Shown: positions 35,134-43,711 of the stretch, one piece after another
Layout of the letters: each line of letters starts with the position of its first letter
How positions within the stretch are numbered: position 1 is the first letter of the stretch
DNA from: Dehalogenimonas etheniformans
GTDB lineage: Bacteria > Chloroflexota > Dehalococcoidia > Dehalococcoidales > Dehalococcoidaceae
Assembly: GCF_014672715.2 (NCBI RefSeq)
Contig: NZ_CP058566.2
Coordinates: forward strand, 1,240,001-1,304,000
Length of the DNA: 64,000 bases
Reading direction: 5' to 3'
Notes under the pieces: model-generated
The model's input: the letters and a program-made list of their open reading frames with translations, nothing else
Told to the model about the DNA's origin: nothing
Database searches by the model: none
Program-made: the position numbers and the translations under genes

Positions 35134-36144
35134 TTATTTCTTGACCACATCCCAGAAACTCTGCAGGCCGCCGAAGTCCATCAATCCGCTCATGGCGCGG
35201 TTGCGGGTGCCGATCCCGGCTTCCGCCGCGGCTGCTACCGGATTCAAACCGCCGCTCAACACCAGCCCCACCTTGTTCAACCCGACAGGTACTTCGCAGA
35301 TCGGCTTGCCGCTTTCGCCCATAGCCACCAGGCCGCGGATGCCGGCCTTCTCTAGTTTCGCTATCAAGTCCCTGACCAATGGCAGGCTCATCGCCGGAAT
35401 TTCACGAAAATTGGCTAGAATTTTACCGGCCCCACGGCGCGCAGTTTCGCCGACGGCGGTCATCCGACTGGCGATGAAAATCTCCGAAGGGTCTAACGAT
35501 GAACCGGAATAGTGGATAAGGTCAGTGAATCGCCACGGCCGGTTTTGCCGGAACTGCAGCGTGCCGCCGAAACGGGAATCCATGGGCACGCCGGACCTGA
35601 GGAGGGTGCCGTTGATCACTATTGAGCAGACGGTGGCAAAACCCACGTAATCCTGCGGCACGAGCAATCCGCCGAGAGATCCGCCGGCTTCAGCTATTGC
35701 CACTCTTTCGGCAACGCAAATTCCTGCCTTGAAAACCGGGGTCATCGCCTTCAATGCTTCTTTGAACTGGTCAGCCTGGAAAAATGAGATGTTCACCGGA
35801 ATCAGCCCGGACTGCCTGTCGACGTCGAAAGTGCTCTGATAAGCCAGCAACTCGATCTTATCGGAAACAAAGCCTACTTTATCAGTCACCAGGGCATTGG
35901 ATAATTCGTCAAGACCCGCCGTGGTAACACTCCGCCCGCTGCGCCGGGACACCTTGCTGGTCAGCCCCTGCTCGTCCAAAAGCCCGAGATGATAACGCAC
36001 GGCACGTTCCGAGAGTTCGATGCCGTATTCGTCACGAAGGCGGCGGGCGATAACCTGGCTCCCCAGCGAACCCGTTGAACTCCCAAGGACCCTGAGGATC
36101 GCCAGTTTTTCTCTTTCAACTTCGCGGCTGTCGATTTTCGCCAT
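35134..36144 (-). CDS. nrpR: NrpR-type transcriptional regulator
   Basis: 336 residues. The N-terminal winged helix (about 10-75) contains GSQVIARRLRDEYGIELSERAVRYHL. One NrpR regulatory domain (DUF128) follows, with SGLIPVNISFF and PMDSRFGGTLQFRQNRPWRF. The family is best known as the 2-oxoglutarate-sensing repressor of nitrogen genes in methanogens. Many archaeal forms have two regulatory domains. Here one is seen. No nitrogen gene is nearby. An inverted repeat covers its own transcription start, which suggests autoregulation. Confidence 0.85.
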   Translation of the reverse strand: MAKIDSREVEREKLAILRVLGSSTGSLGSQVIARRLRDEYGIELSERAVRYHLGLLDEQGLTSKVSRRSGRSVTTAGLDELSNALVTDKVGFVSDKIELLAYQSTFDVDRQSGLIPVNISFFQADQFKEALKAMTPVFKAGICVAERVAIAEAGGSLGGLLVPQDYVGFATVCSIVINGTLLRSGVPMDSRFGGTLQFRQNRPWRFTDLIHYSGSSLDPSEIFIASRMTAVGETARRGAGKILANFREIPAMSLPLVRDLIAKLEKAGIRGLVAMGESGKPICEVPVGLNKVGLVLSGGLNPVAAAAEAGIGTRNRAMSGLMDFGGLQSFWDVVKK

Positions 36145-36161
36145 ATAACCTCAAACATTAC

Positions 36162-36185
36162 GGCAATTTATTCCATTTATTTGCC
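36162..36185. promoter_or_regulatory. Candidate NrpR operator over its own promoter
   Basis: GGCAA (36162-36166) and TTGCC (36181-36185) flank a 14-base centre, directly downstream of a TATAAT on the minus strand (36186-36191). It is not the GGAA-N6-TTCC of methanogens. The role is inferred from position only. Confidence 0.4.
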
Positions 36186-36244
36186 ATTATATCACGGATT
36201 CAATCAGCTTGTTCAATCTGCCGCCATCGGATAACACTTTTTGA

Positions 36245-36250
36245 TATAAT
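36245..36250 (+). promoter_or_regulatory. -10 box just before mtaB
   Basis: TATAAT lies 6 bases before the GTG start of mtaB. A transcript would start at or near the start codon, with no room for a ribosome binding site. Confidence 0.55.
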
Positions 36251-36256
36251 ACAGTA

Positions 36257-37456
36257 GTGACTAATGTATTTATCGAGACCCTCGGCTGCAAGCTAAACCA
36301 GTCCGAATCGGAAACGATGGGGCGTGATTTATCGGCTGCTGGTTACCGTATTGTCCATTCCATCGATGAAGCCGACATTTTTCTGCTGAATACCTGCACC
36401 GTAACCGGCGTGGCCGACCGCAAGGCGAGGCAGGCTGCCCGTGCCTCTCTCAAAACCAACCCCCGAATAAAAGTCGTTATTACGGGTTGCTACGCCGAAC
36501 GGGACAGCGGAGAACTCAGCAAATTACCCGGAATCGCGACTGTCCTGGGCAACGCAGCTAAAAGCAACATCGCCAGTGAGCTTGAAAGTATCGGATTTAT
36601 CCATTCCAAAGAACCTTTTAAAAGCGAAGCCGGCAGGACGCGCTCGATGATCAAAATCCAGGACGGCTGCGATCACCGGTGCGCCTATTGCATCGTACCC
36701 TTGGTCAGACCCCACAAAAGCTGCGTTCATGCTGAAATCATCATCGAACAAATCAAAAAACGGCAGGCTGAGGGTTTCCGCGAGGTGATACTCACGGGGA
36801 CGGAAATAGGAGAATACGCTAAAGACGGCCTGAACCTGGCAGGTTTACTGAAACGGATTCTTGCCAAGACCGGTATCGAACGCGTACGCATTTCTTCACT
36901 ACAACCGCAGGAGATCAACCAGGAACTTGTTAATCTCTGGAAAAACAAACGCTTGTGCCGCCATTTCCACCTGTCGCTGCAGAGCGGCTCCGATACGGTC
37001 CTCCGTCACATGCAACGGCGTTATAACAAGGCAAGCTACAGGTCAGCGGTTAAACTCATAAGGGACGCCGTACCGGAAGCGGCAATCACCACCGACATTA
37101 TCGCCGGATTCCCAGGCGAGACCGACGCCGAGTTTGAAAAGAGCTTCAGGTTTATCGAGGAAATTGGATTTTCGCGCTTGCACGTTTTCCCTTACTCACC
37201 CCGCCCCGGAACCCTGGCCGCCTCAATGCCGGGACAGGTCGAGTCCAGTACGATAAAAACCCGCGTAGATCGTCTACTCAAACTGGGGCGGCAAGGCGAA
37301 CTGGATTTCAAGCGGAGATTCAAAGGCAAAACCCTCGAAATCTTGATAGAAGCCAGGGAAGACGCCCGGTGGGTGGGCTACACCGACAACTATATCAGGG
37401 CGACCATCGATAGCACCGAAGACTTGGAAAACCGTATCGTCGAAGCGAAACTTTAA
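36257..37456 (+). CDS. mtaB: tRNA t6A37 methylthiotransferase MtaB
   Basis: 399 residues. The UPF0004 domain starts VFIETLGCKLNQSESE with LLNTCTVTGVADRKAR and GCYAERD supplying the three Cys of the auxiliary cluster. The radical SAM core has CDHRCAYCIVP (CxxxCxxC), and a TRAM-like tail closes the chain. It adds a methylthio group to threonylcarbamoyl-adenosine 37 of ANN-decoding tRNAs. The CNQ/KLNQ-type N-terminus marks MtaB rather than MiaB. The start is GTG with a -10 box 6 bases ahead. Confidence 0.9.
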   Translation: MTNVFIETLGCKLNQSESETMGRDLSAAGYRIVHSIDEADIFLLNTCTVTGVADRKARQAARASLKTNPRIKVVITGCYAERDSGELSKLPGIATVLGNAAKSNIASELESIGFIHSKEPFKSEAGRTRSMIKIQDGCDHRCAYCIVPLVRPHKSCVHAEIIIEQIKKRQAEGFREVILTGTEIGEYAKDGLNLAGLLKRILAKTGIERVRISSLQPQEINQELVNLWKNKRLCRHFHLSLQSGSDTVLRHMQRRYNKASYRSAVKLIRDAVPEAAITTDIIAGFPGETDAEFEKSFRFIEEIGFSRLHVFPYSPRPGTLAASMPGQVESSTIKTRVDRLLKLGRQGELDFKRRFKGKTLEILIEAREDARWVGYTDNYIRATIDSTEDLENRIVEAKL

Positions 37457-37470
37457 GTCCGGATAATAAC

Positions 37471-37497
37471 TGAGGCGCCTCTTGCGAGGCGCCTCAG
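37471..37497. terminator. Bidirectional terminator, mtaB / zinc-ribbon gene
   Basis: TGAGGCGCCTC, TTGC and GAGGCGCCTCA lie between two convergent genes. A T-rich stretch follows on the plus strand. Confidence 0.85.
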
Positions 37498-37519
37498 ATT
37501 CTTTTGCTTTTAGTTCAAA

Positions 37520-37840
37520 CTACCGGGTCGGCGGTTTGATCTTGCGGAAGCAATCGCTGCAGTAGACGGGCTTGTCGCCACGGGGCTGGAACGGAACCTG
37601 GGTGTTCTGACCACAGGCTGCGCACACGGCCGGGTACATCTGAGCCCTCTGACCGCCGCCGAAACTGCCGCCACCCATTCCGGTGCTGCCACCACGCTCG
37701 GCTTTGCGAGCGGCGCGGCAGGACGGGCAGCGCTTTGGTTCATTGGTATAACCCTTGGAACGGAAAAACTCCTGATCCTCAGCGCTGAAGGTGAAGGTAG
37801 TGCCGCAATCGGTGCACTGGATCTGCTTGTCCTGAGCCAT
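37520..37840 (-). CDS. Zinc-ribbon protein, CxxC-CxxC type
   Basis: 106 residues. Three CxxC pairs are seen: CTDCGTTF, CPSCRAARK and CAACGQ, with CSDC near the end, and a Gly-rich linker in the middle (GGSTGMGGGSFGGGQRA). This pattern belongs to a widespread zinc-ribbon family often annotated as a putative cold-shock or zinc-binding protein. AGAGGAGG lies ten bases upstream. The role is unknown. Its strong ribosome binding site suggests good expression. Confidence 0.8.
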   Translation of the reverse strand: MAQDKQIQCTDCGTTFTFSAEDQEFFRSKGYTNEPKRCPSCRAARKAERGGSTGMGGGSFGGGQRAQMYPAVCAACGQNTQVPFQPRGDKPVYCSDCFRKIKPPTR

Positions 37841-38025
37841 TTGTATGACCTCCTCTCTTAAAACTCGTTGTGAGAGTTGCGGTCATCTATACGTAGGCTC
37901 GAGGCGCGGTAATAATGACACGAACTGAACAACTATTCTTCAATATATCGCAATACACAGCGGTTGTCAATAGGCCAATCCTGAAAAGAGGAAAATAACG
38001 GGAGAAGTGTTCGGCGATTTAGGAT

Positions 38026-38481
38026 CTAAAGCTCGAGTTGGAAAACCTTGATGGAATCGAGCTTCCTGCCGCCCATCCGGTAGTAGAAGTCGTGAGCCGG
38101 GGTATTCCAATCGAGGGCAGTCCATTCCATGGCGCCGCAGCCGCGGTTTCTGGCCAGTTCTATCATCGCCTGGAATAAAGCCTTGCCGGCGCCTGAACCC
38201 CTGAATTCCGGCAAAACGAAAAGGTCCTCGATGTACAGCTTGGGCTTGGCTCTGAAGGTGCCATAGGTCTCGAAAACCACGGCGCAGCCAATGGCGTTCC
38301 CGCCCAACTCGGCAATATAAGCCTCGAAGCGCGGAGTGGCCGAAACCAACTCAGCGGAAAGCCTTTCCCGGCCGGCGGCGTCCGGAGGGGTAAGTTTTTC
38401 ATATTCGGCCAAAGCCACCAGCAGGTCGATGACGATCGCCGTGTCTTCGACGCCGGCGCGGCGGACTGAGATTTTAGACAT
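38026..38481 (-). CDS. GNAT-family N-acetyltransferase
   Basis: 151 residues from ATG at 38481 (MSKISVRRAGVEDTA). The open frame to 38592 would run over the peroxiredoxin gene end and is not used. YIEDLFVLPEFRGSGAGKAL is the acetyl-CoA-binding loop, and WTALDWNTPAHDFYYRMGG follows. It resembles diamine/spermidine-type acetyltransferases. The substrate is not determined. Confidence 0.82.
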   Translation of the reverse strand: MSKISVRRAGVEDTAIVIDLLVALAEYEKLTPPDAAGRERLSAELVSATPRFEAYIAELGGNAIGCAVVFETYGTFRAKPKLYIEDLFVLPEFRGSGAGKALFQAMIELARNRGCGAMEWTALDWNTPAHDFYYRMGGRKLDSIKVFQLEL

Positions 38482-38518
38482 GGGGCCAATCTTAAAGCAA
38501 CGGCGCCCGGTGATACAA

Positions 38519-38977
38519 CTATTTACCCCGCGCCACTGCCGCCAGGACTTCATCCATGTCCGGAGCGTGGTCGATTTTGTATTCTTTGGCAAATATTACC
38601 TTGCCCTGTTCGTTCAAGACCACGTTAGCGCGCTGGGCAAAGCCCTCCGCCTCGATGAACAAGCCGTACCTGCGGGAAACCTCGCCGTGGGGCCAAAAGT
38701 CGGATAACAATCTGGTATTTTTGATTCCCAGGGATTTTGCCCAGGTGTTCTTGGTCGGGACGGTATCGATGCTGATACCGAATGCCACCGCGTTCATCTC
38801 GGCGAGCTTTTGAAAATTTCTCTCGAGCGAGAGCATCTGCTCCTGGCACACGTTGGTCCAGGCTAGCGGATGAAATGACAACACCACTTTCTTGCCTCTG
38901 AAATTCGAGAGAGTGACCGGTTTGCCATCCTGGTCCTTCAGTGTAAAATCCGGGGCCGTGGCGCCGATGGCGATCAT
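38519..38977 (-). CDS. Peroxiredoxin, single-cysteine (AhpE/Bcp-like)
   Basis: 152 residues of a thioredoxin-fold peroxidase. The peroxidatic Cys sits in HPLAWTNVCQEQM, where the usual PxxxTxxC pattern is recognisable. There is no second Cys, so it should need an external thiol for turnover (1-Cys mechanism). It reduces hydrogen peroxide or organic peroxides in the cytoplasm. A GNAT gene begins 38 bases after it, and the two may share a transcript. Confidence 0.88.
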   Translation of the reverse strand: MIAIGATAPDFTLKDQDGKPVTLSNFRGKKVVLSFHPLAWTNVCQEQMLSLERNFQKLAEMNAVAFGISIDTVPTKNTWAKSLGIKNTRLLSDFWPHGEVSRRYGLFIEAEGFAQRANVVLNEQGKVIFAKEYKIDHAPDMDEVLAAVARGK

Positions 38978-39057
38978 CGCAATATCCTTTCGAAGTTGAA
39001 TTGCCTTTCAGGGATATTGTAAATGCTGCCTGTATGAGCGCAAAACCGCCGGGCGCT

Positions 39058-41001
39058 CTAGGTTAAGGTCGATGAAACCTTGTCGCCGTGGAATTGCGTC
39101 TCATAGAGCCGGGCGTAGAGTCCGCCCCGGGCGAGCAACTGTTGATGGTTCCCGCGTTCGATGATCTGCCCGCGGTCCATTACCAGGATAATATCGGCGG
39201 CGAGAATGGTCGAGAGACGATGAGCAATGACGATACTGGTGCGTCCGGCCATCACCCGTTTCAGCGCTTCCTGGATCAGCGCCTCGGATTCGGAGTCCAG
39301 GGAACTGGTGGCTTCGTCGAGGACGAGGATGCGGGGATTTTTGAGGATGACCCGCGCCAGGGCAATGCGCTGCTTTTCACCGCCGGACAGCCGATAGCCC
39401 CTCTCACCAACCACGGTATCGTATCCTTTGGGCAGCCCCATAATGAAATCGTGGATATTGGCCGCCCGGGCTGCCGCCTGGACCTGGGCGGGGGTGGCGT
39501 CCGGATCGGCGTATAACATGTTGACGCGGATGGTGTCATGGAAAAGGAAGGTCTCCTGGGTGACCATGCCGATCTGGTTGGCCAGGGAATCAAGAGTGAC
39601 GTCCCGCAGATCGTGGCCATCGATGAGGATCTGGCCGCTTGTCGGATCGTAAAGCCTGGGGATCAAATAGGTCAGCGTCGTTTTACCAGCTCCGCTTGGT
39701 CCAACCAGGGCTACCAATTGTCCCGGTTCGGCGCGGAAAGAAACATGGTCAAGCACTTGCTCCCGGGCTTGAGACACGGGGACTTTTTCGGTTTCCCCGT
39801 TGGCGGGCGCGGTCTGAGCGCCCCCTGATAAAACAGCCACCACATCCTGCATCTGGCCAAACCTTTTTACATCTTTCAGCAGACTCTTCTCGGTTTTGGG
39901 ATACTGGAAACTGACGTCTTCGAACTCGAGTACACCCTTCGTCTCCTCAAGTTTCAGGGCGCCGGGTTTTTCGCCGATCTCGTGTGGCAGGTCTATAACC
40001 TCGAAGACCCTCTCGAAACTGACCATCGAAGTAGCAAAATCCACTGGGGCATTTGTCAAGTTTTGCAGCGCGGAATACAGACTGCCGAGGTAGGCTGCCA
40101 TGGCGACTATGGTACCGATACTCAAGGTACCCATAATCACCAGGTAGCCGCCGAGGCCGTAGACCAGGGCAACGCCGATAGCACTGATTAAGCCGATGCT
40201 GGCGAAGAATAGCATGCCGGTGACAGCGCGCCTGACGCCGGCGTCACGCACCGCCGCTGCCCTTTGTTTGAATCTCTCGTCTTCCGTCGAAGCGCGACCG
40301 AACAATTTCACCAGGAGCGCGCCGGATATGTTGAGGAGTTCGTGCATCACGGCGTTCATTTTGGCGTTCAGGTCCAGCTGCTCCCGGGCGATAGCCTGCA
40401 ACCGGCGTCCAAGGTTCCGGGCGGCCACCAGGAATAAAGGCAGGATAACGATTGAAAGAAGAGTCAGTCGCCATTCCAGGCTGAACATCACCACCAGCAA
40501 TGCGACCGTCTGGATAAAACTGGAAACAATGCCGACCATGGTATTGCTGATGGCGTTCTGCGCGCCGACAACATCGTTATTGAGGCGGCTCATCAGTTCG
40601 CCGACTTTGGTGTTGGTGAAGAAGTTCAGCGCCATCCGCTGCAGGTGAGAGAATAGCGCCACCCGGAGGTCATAGACGACGCCCTCACCCACTCCCGCGT
40701 TGATCCGCCTCAAAAGAACGTTCAAAGCGCTGGTAGCGATCGGCAAAGCAACCAGGGCTGCGACAAGCCACCATAACTGGGGTAGATTGCGATCAACCAG
40801 AGTATGATCGATCAATTGGCGCAGAATGAGCGGCATGAGCAAAGACAGTCCGGCAACCACAACCGTGATAGCGAACATCAACACGATCAGCCTGGTATAA
40901 GGGCGGGCGTAGCCCAGTACGCGTTTCAATAAGCCGAGGGTGACTCTGGGCTTCTCATCGGGGGCGCTCAATGAGTAAGGAAAACCATGAACCATGGACA
41001 T
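39058..41001 (-). CDS. ABC exporter, fused permease-ATPase, with an insertion in the ATPase
   Basis: 647 residues. Six membrane segments in the first 320 residues form a type IV exporter half-transporter, which should dimerise. The ATPase has VGPSGAGKTTL (Walker A), YRLSGGEKQRIALARV (signature) and ILVLDEATSSLD (Walker B). Between the first strand (FEDVSFQYP) and its normal continuation (VLDHVSFRAEPGQ) about 50 extra residues appear, Lys- and Gln-rich and predicted disordered. The substrate is unknown: lipid, peptide or drug. It is not in an operon with the cassette at 42.7 kb. Confidence 0.88.
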   Translation of the reverse strand: MSMVHGFPYSLSAPDEKPRVTLGLLKRVLGYARPYTRLIVLMFAITVVVAGLSLLMPLILRQLIDHTLVDRNLPQLWWLVAALVALPIATSALNVLLRRINAGVGEGVVYDLRVALFSHLQRMALNFFTNTKVGELMSRLNNDVVGAQNAISNTMVGIVSSFIQTVALLVVMFSLEWRLTLLSIVILPLFLVAARNLGRRLQAIAREQLDLNAKMNAVMHELLNISGALLVKLFGRASTEDERFKQRAAAVRDAGVRRAVTGMLFFASIGLISAIGVALVYGLGGYLVIMGTLSIGTIVAMAAYLGSLYSALQNLTNAPVDFATSMVSFERVFEVIDLPHEIGEKPGALKLEETKGVLEFEDVSFQYPKTEKSLLKDVKRFGQMQDVVAVLSGGAQTAPANGETEKVPVSQAREQVLDHVSFRAEPGQLVALVGPSGAGKTTLTYLIPRLYDPTSGQILIDGHDLRDVTLDSLANQIGMVTQETFLFHDTIRVNMLYADPDATPAQVQAAARAANIHDFIMGLPKGYDTVVGERGYRLSGGEKQRIALARVILKNPRILVLDEATSSLDSESEALIQEALKRVMAGRTSIVIAHRLSTILAADIILVMDRGQIIERGNHQQLLARGGLYARLYETQFHGDKVSSTLT

Positions 41002-41048
41002 AATGTATTATGTTAACACAAATGCCAGAAGCTTGCTCAGAAATAAGA

Positions 41049-41480
41049 TCAAATATCTAGGATGACGTGAGCCCGCCAGCCTTTTTCGGTCTGTTCGAGA
41101 GTAAAGTTGTGGAAAGTCACCGCTTTGACGTCGGCGCGCTGACGGTGACGTTTTGGGTCGATGAACTCCCCCTTCCCGGTGGCCGAAAGCCGCCAAAGGG
41201 TCCCCATGCGGTTGAGTACGATGCCATCCAGGTGCAGCAACAACTGCTCAGCGTCTTTGAAGAATACTATTTTTTGGAGAAGGTCAAAAAGAAGAAGGTC
41301 AAGCGCGTTGTTGTTGAGTTTGATGTTCCTGTTCTCGATCTCGAGTACGGCTTCCGGATTGTCCACCATAACGTTGAGGACGGCTTCAACAGCCGCACGG
41401 AAGCATTCTTCGAGCGTGTCACCGCTGGCCTCGAAAGCAATGTCCGCCGTAGCTTCTTCAGGGATAAATCTGTAAGACAT
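41049..41480 (-). CDS. Archease
   Basis: 143 residues. It begins YRFIPEEATADIAFEASGDT with the N-terminal Asp, and the chain ends HVILDI with the C-terminal Asp expected for the metal site. Archease activates the RNA ligase RtcB by assisting guanylylation. Its partner gene, two positions upstream, is a ruin, so the protein is either orphaned or helps another RtcB elsewhere in the genome. It is separated from the acetyltransferase gene by 9 bases. Confidence 0.9.
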   Translation of the reverse strand: MSYRFIPEEATADIAFEASGDTLEECFRAAVEAVLNVMVDNPEAVLEIENRNIKLNNNALDLLLFDLLQKIVFFKDAEQLLLHLDGIVLNRMGTLWRLSATGKGEFIDPKRHRQRADVKAVTFHNFTLEQTEKGWRAHVILDI

Positions 41481-41489
41481 GACGTCAAA

Positions 41490-41939
41490 TCAAATATTTA
41501 TGTCGAAGTTGCGGGTCTCTTCGCCTTTCCCTAGCGATTTGTACAATTCGATGGCCGGCTCATCACCTTTATCCGCCTGAACGAAAATAATGTAGGCGCT
41601 GATTTCCTTAGCCGTCAACTTCAAATTGTTGATCAATGCCGTGGCTATCCCCTGCCTGCGATACTCGGCGGACACAGCCAGGTCGTATAAGTATACCTCT
41701 TTGCGCTCCTGCTCGAATTTCTCAAGGACATAAGCAGCGAGCCCTCCCACGACCTCCCCCTCATCTAGGGCAACTATGACGATGAAATCGGGCTTGTCGA
41801 GTATCCGCCTTAGATAGTCGTCGCCCGGAACGTTCCCCTGATACGTAGTAGGCTCTTCAAAAGCTTCGCCGAAAACCCTGAGCAGAGCTTTGAGATCAGA
41901 CACATCGTTTGACGTCAATCGTTTATAGCTGTAAGGCAA
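41490..41939 (-). CDS. AAC(3)-I-like N-acetyltransferase
   Basis: 149 residues of the GNAT fold. GGLAAYVLEKFEQERKEVYL, then DLAVSAEYRRQGIATALI and YIIFVQADKGDEPAIELYKSLG follow the aminoglycoside 3-N-acetyltransferase I family closely, including the acetyl-CoA loop RRQGIAT. Resistance is not implied: chromosomal members often have unknown substrates. It lies between archease and the rtcB remnant, in the same orientation. Confidence 0.8.
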   Translation of the reverse strand: MPYSYKRLTSNDVSDLKALLRVFGEAFEEPTTYQGNVPGDDYLRRILDKPDFIVIVALDEGEVVGGLAAYVLEKFEQERKEVYLYDLAVSAEYRRQGIATALINNLKLTAKEISAYIIFVQADKGDEPAIELYKSLGKGEETRNFDINI

Positions 41940-41943
41940 AGCC

Positions 41944-42582
41944 TCATCCTTTGATGTTCCCCACTGGGGTGAAACGAGCTACTTTCCGTGACAACCCGGC
42001 AAGTTCGGTGGCTTCCACAACGGCGTCGATATCTTTGTAAGCCTCGCCGGCCTCTTCGGCCAAACCCGACCACGATGCCGTTCGGACGTAGATACCGTGT
42101 TTTTTCATTTCATCAGCTAGTTCCCGGCCGTGCCACTGTTTTCGGGCGGCGGTGCGGCTCATCGTCCGGCCGCTGCCGTGGGCGGTGGAGTAAAACGAAG
42201 CCGCCCCCTCTTTCACCCTATTCAAGGCGCACTTCATCGCCGCAAAAAGTCTTGCCCCTCCGGCGATTTGAAGGGCGCCGATGCCAGTTCGCGGTCAACG
42301 ACCTTGATCCCGTACTTTGGCTCCATAACATCCAGAAAATTGCGCAGGTAGTCTGTGGCTACCTGGTGCCCGAAGCTGCGGCTGCCGCAATGGAACATGA
42401 TGACCACCTGTTCCGGGCAGTGTCGCCACGTTGGAGATCTGATCAAAGACTGCCACATCCATCTTTTCGATGAGCGCCCTGGTGGCAAAAATCCTTGCCG
42501 GCACCAGCATACCCTCTTTGTGGGAGATTGGCAGGTCCCAAATGACATTCGAGACTTTGGTCAAAGCGGAAATGGTAACCAT
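41944..42582 (-). pseudogene. rtcB: rtcB remnant with two internal deletions
   Basis: About 210 codons survive of a ligase of roughly 480. In order: the N-terminus (VIWDLPISHKEGMLVPARIF, then FDQISNVATLPG), a middle piece (IMFHCGSRSFGHQVATDYL, then VVDRELASAPFKSPEGQDFL), and the C-terminus (SFYSTAHGSGRTMSRTAARK, then VARFTPVGNIKG). The segments that normally lie between, including the MPDIHxGYG and KGATRAF regions and the guanylylated-His neighbourhood with most metal ligands, are gone. Frame also shifts between pieces (near 42410 and 42237). It cannot be a working RNA ligase. Archease downstream remains intact. Confidence 0.9.
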
Positions 42583-42704
42583 ATTCTCAGTCTAAGACGG
42601 AGACAGAGCTCGCGCAATTGGTATTTATACGTAATTTATCGAAAATTGATCGAAATACTTCGGCATCATGGTCCTCAAACTAATATCCAACGTTTCCCAT
42701 GTCC

Positions 42705-42710
42705 TATAAT
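42705..42710 (+). promoter_or_regulatory. -10 box of the ABC-2 exporter operon
   Basis: TATAAT lies 8 bases before the ATG of the ATPase gene. The resulting mRNA would be leaderless. No clear TTGACA is seen at 16-18 bases upstream. Confidence 0.5.
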
Positions 42711-42718
42711 CTATCCAT

Positions 42719-43711
42719 ATGGAAACATCGCTACCCAAACCTACCATCCAGGTCAATGAACTCCGCAAAGTCTATGTCGTCAGCCAGCAGGAAGGCGAGT
42801 CTTCCTCGGGTCTATCAGGAATCCTCCGTCGCAAAAAGACCGAGGTTGCCGCCGTCGACGGCATCTCTTTCAGTGTGTCCTCAGGAGAGATCGTCGGCTT
42901 CCTGGGACCTAACGGCGCCGGCAAGACCACCACACTTAAAATGCTCTCCGGGCTGTTGTTTCCTACCTCCGGCACGGTCTCTGTTTTGGGCAAGATCCCG
43001 TGGCGCCGGGAATCCGAGTACCTTCGGCAGATAACGTTGATCATGGGCCAGCGAAACCAACTCGTCTGGGACATACCCGCCATCAGGAGTTTTGAGCTGA
43101 ACCGAGCCATTTACCAGATACCACAGGCCGATTACGGCAGCCTGGTAAGGGAACTGACCGACCTGCTCGACCTTGGCCCGCTCCTGAACAAGCCGGTGCG
43201 CAATCTTTCTCTCGGCGAGCGGATGAAGTGCGAGTTCGCCGCAGCGCTGCTGCACCGGCCGCGAGTGGTCTTTCTTGATGAACCGACGATCGGCCTCGAT
43301 GTTACCATGCAGCACCGGCTGCGCGATTTCGTCGCCGAATACAACCGCCGGTATGGGGCGACCGTGCTCCTAACCAGCCACTACATGGCCGATGTCGAAG
43401 CGTTGTGCAAGCGGGTTCTGGTCATCCATCACGGAAAATTGCTTTTCGACGGGGACCTCGTCGCCCTGGTACAAAAATTCACTTCGTACAAAACAATCGT
43501 CATCCAGACCGCCGGATGCGGCGCGGATCTTTCAGCTTACGGCGATGTGACCTCTTGCGAAAGCGGCCGCTATACCCTGCGGGTACCCAAAGCCCAGACC
43601 GCTGTGGTAACGGCGCGGCTTTTGGCCGAACTGCAGGTGATCGACCTTTTGGTGGAAGACCCTCCCATCGAGGAAGTCATCGAGAGGGTATTCGCCCAGG
43701 AGATTGCGTGA
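42719..43711 (+). CDS. ABC-2 type exporter, ATP-binding subunit
   Basis: 330 residues. Walker A GPNGAGKTTT, Q-loop region MGQRNQLVWDIP, signature LSLGERMKCEFAAAL and Walker B VVFLDEPTIGLD are all present, with a C-terminal regulatory tail. The ordering with two permease genes downstream (GTGA and ATGA overlaps) fits the three-gene exporter type of COG4586/4587/3694. Substrates of such exporters include viologens and natural products. It begins the plus-strand cassette that continues with two radical SAM enzymes. Confidence 0.9.
   Translation: METSLPKPTIQVNELRKVYVVSQQEGESSSGLSGILRRKKTEVAAVDGISFSVSSGEIVGFLGPNGAGKTTTLKMLSGLLFPTSGTVSVLGKIPWRRESEYLRQITLIMGQRNQLVWDIPAIRSFELNRAIYQIPQADYGSLVRELTDLLDLGPLLNKPVRNLSLGERMKCEFAAALLHRPRVVFLDEPTIGLDVTMQHRLRDFVAEYNRRYGATVLLTSHYMADVEALCKRVLVIHHGKLLFDGDLVALVQKFTSYKTIVIQTAGCGADLSAYGDVTSCESGRYTLRVPKAQTAVVTARLLAELQVIDLLVEDPPIEEVIERVFAQEIA

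Noticed and set aside
41490-41939. Naming the AAC(3)-I-like gene as an aminoglycoside resistance gene
   Set aside because: The fold and motifs are shared, but the substrate cannot be inferred from sequence alone.
42668-42709. 13-codon frame as a possible precursor peptide for the radical SAM cassette
   Set aside because: It has no ribosome binding site, is very short, contains no Gly- or Cys-rich core, and overlaps the putative -10 box.
43405-43707. Upstream extension of ABC-2 permease 1
   Set aside because: It lies in another frame of the ATPase gene. The GTG at 43708 overlaps the ATPase stop and begins a normal permease.
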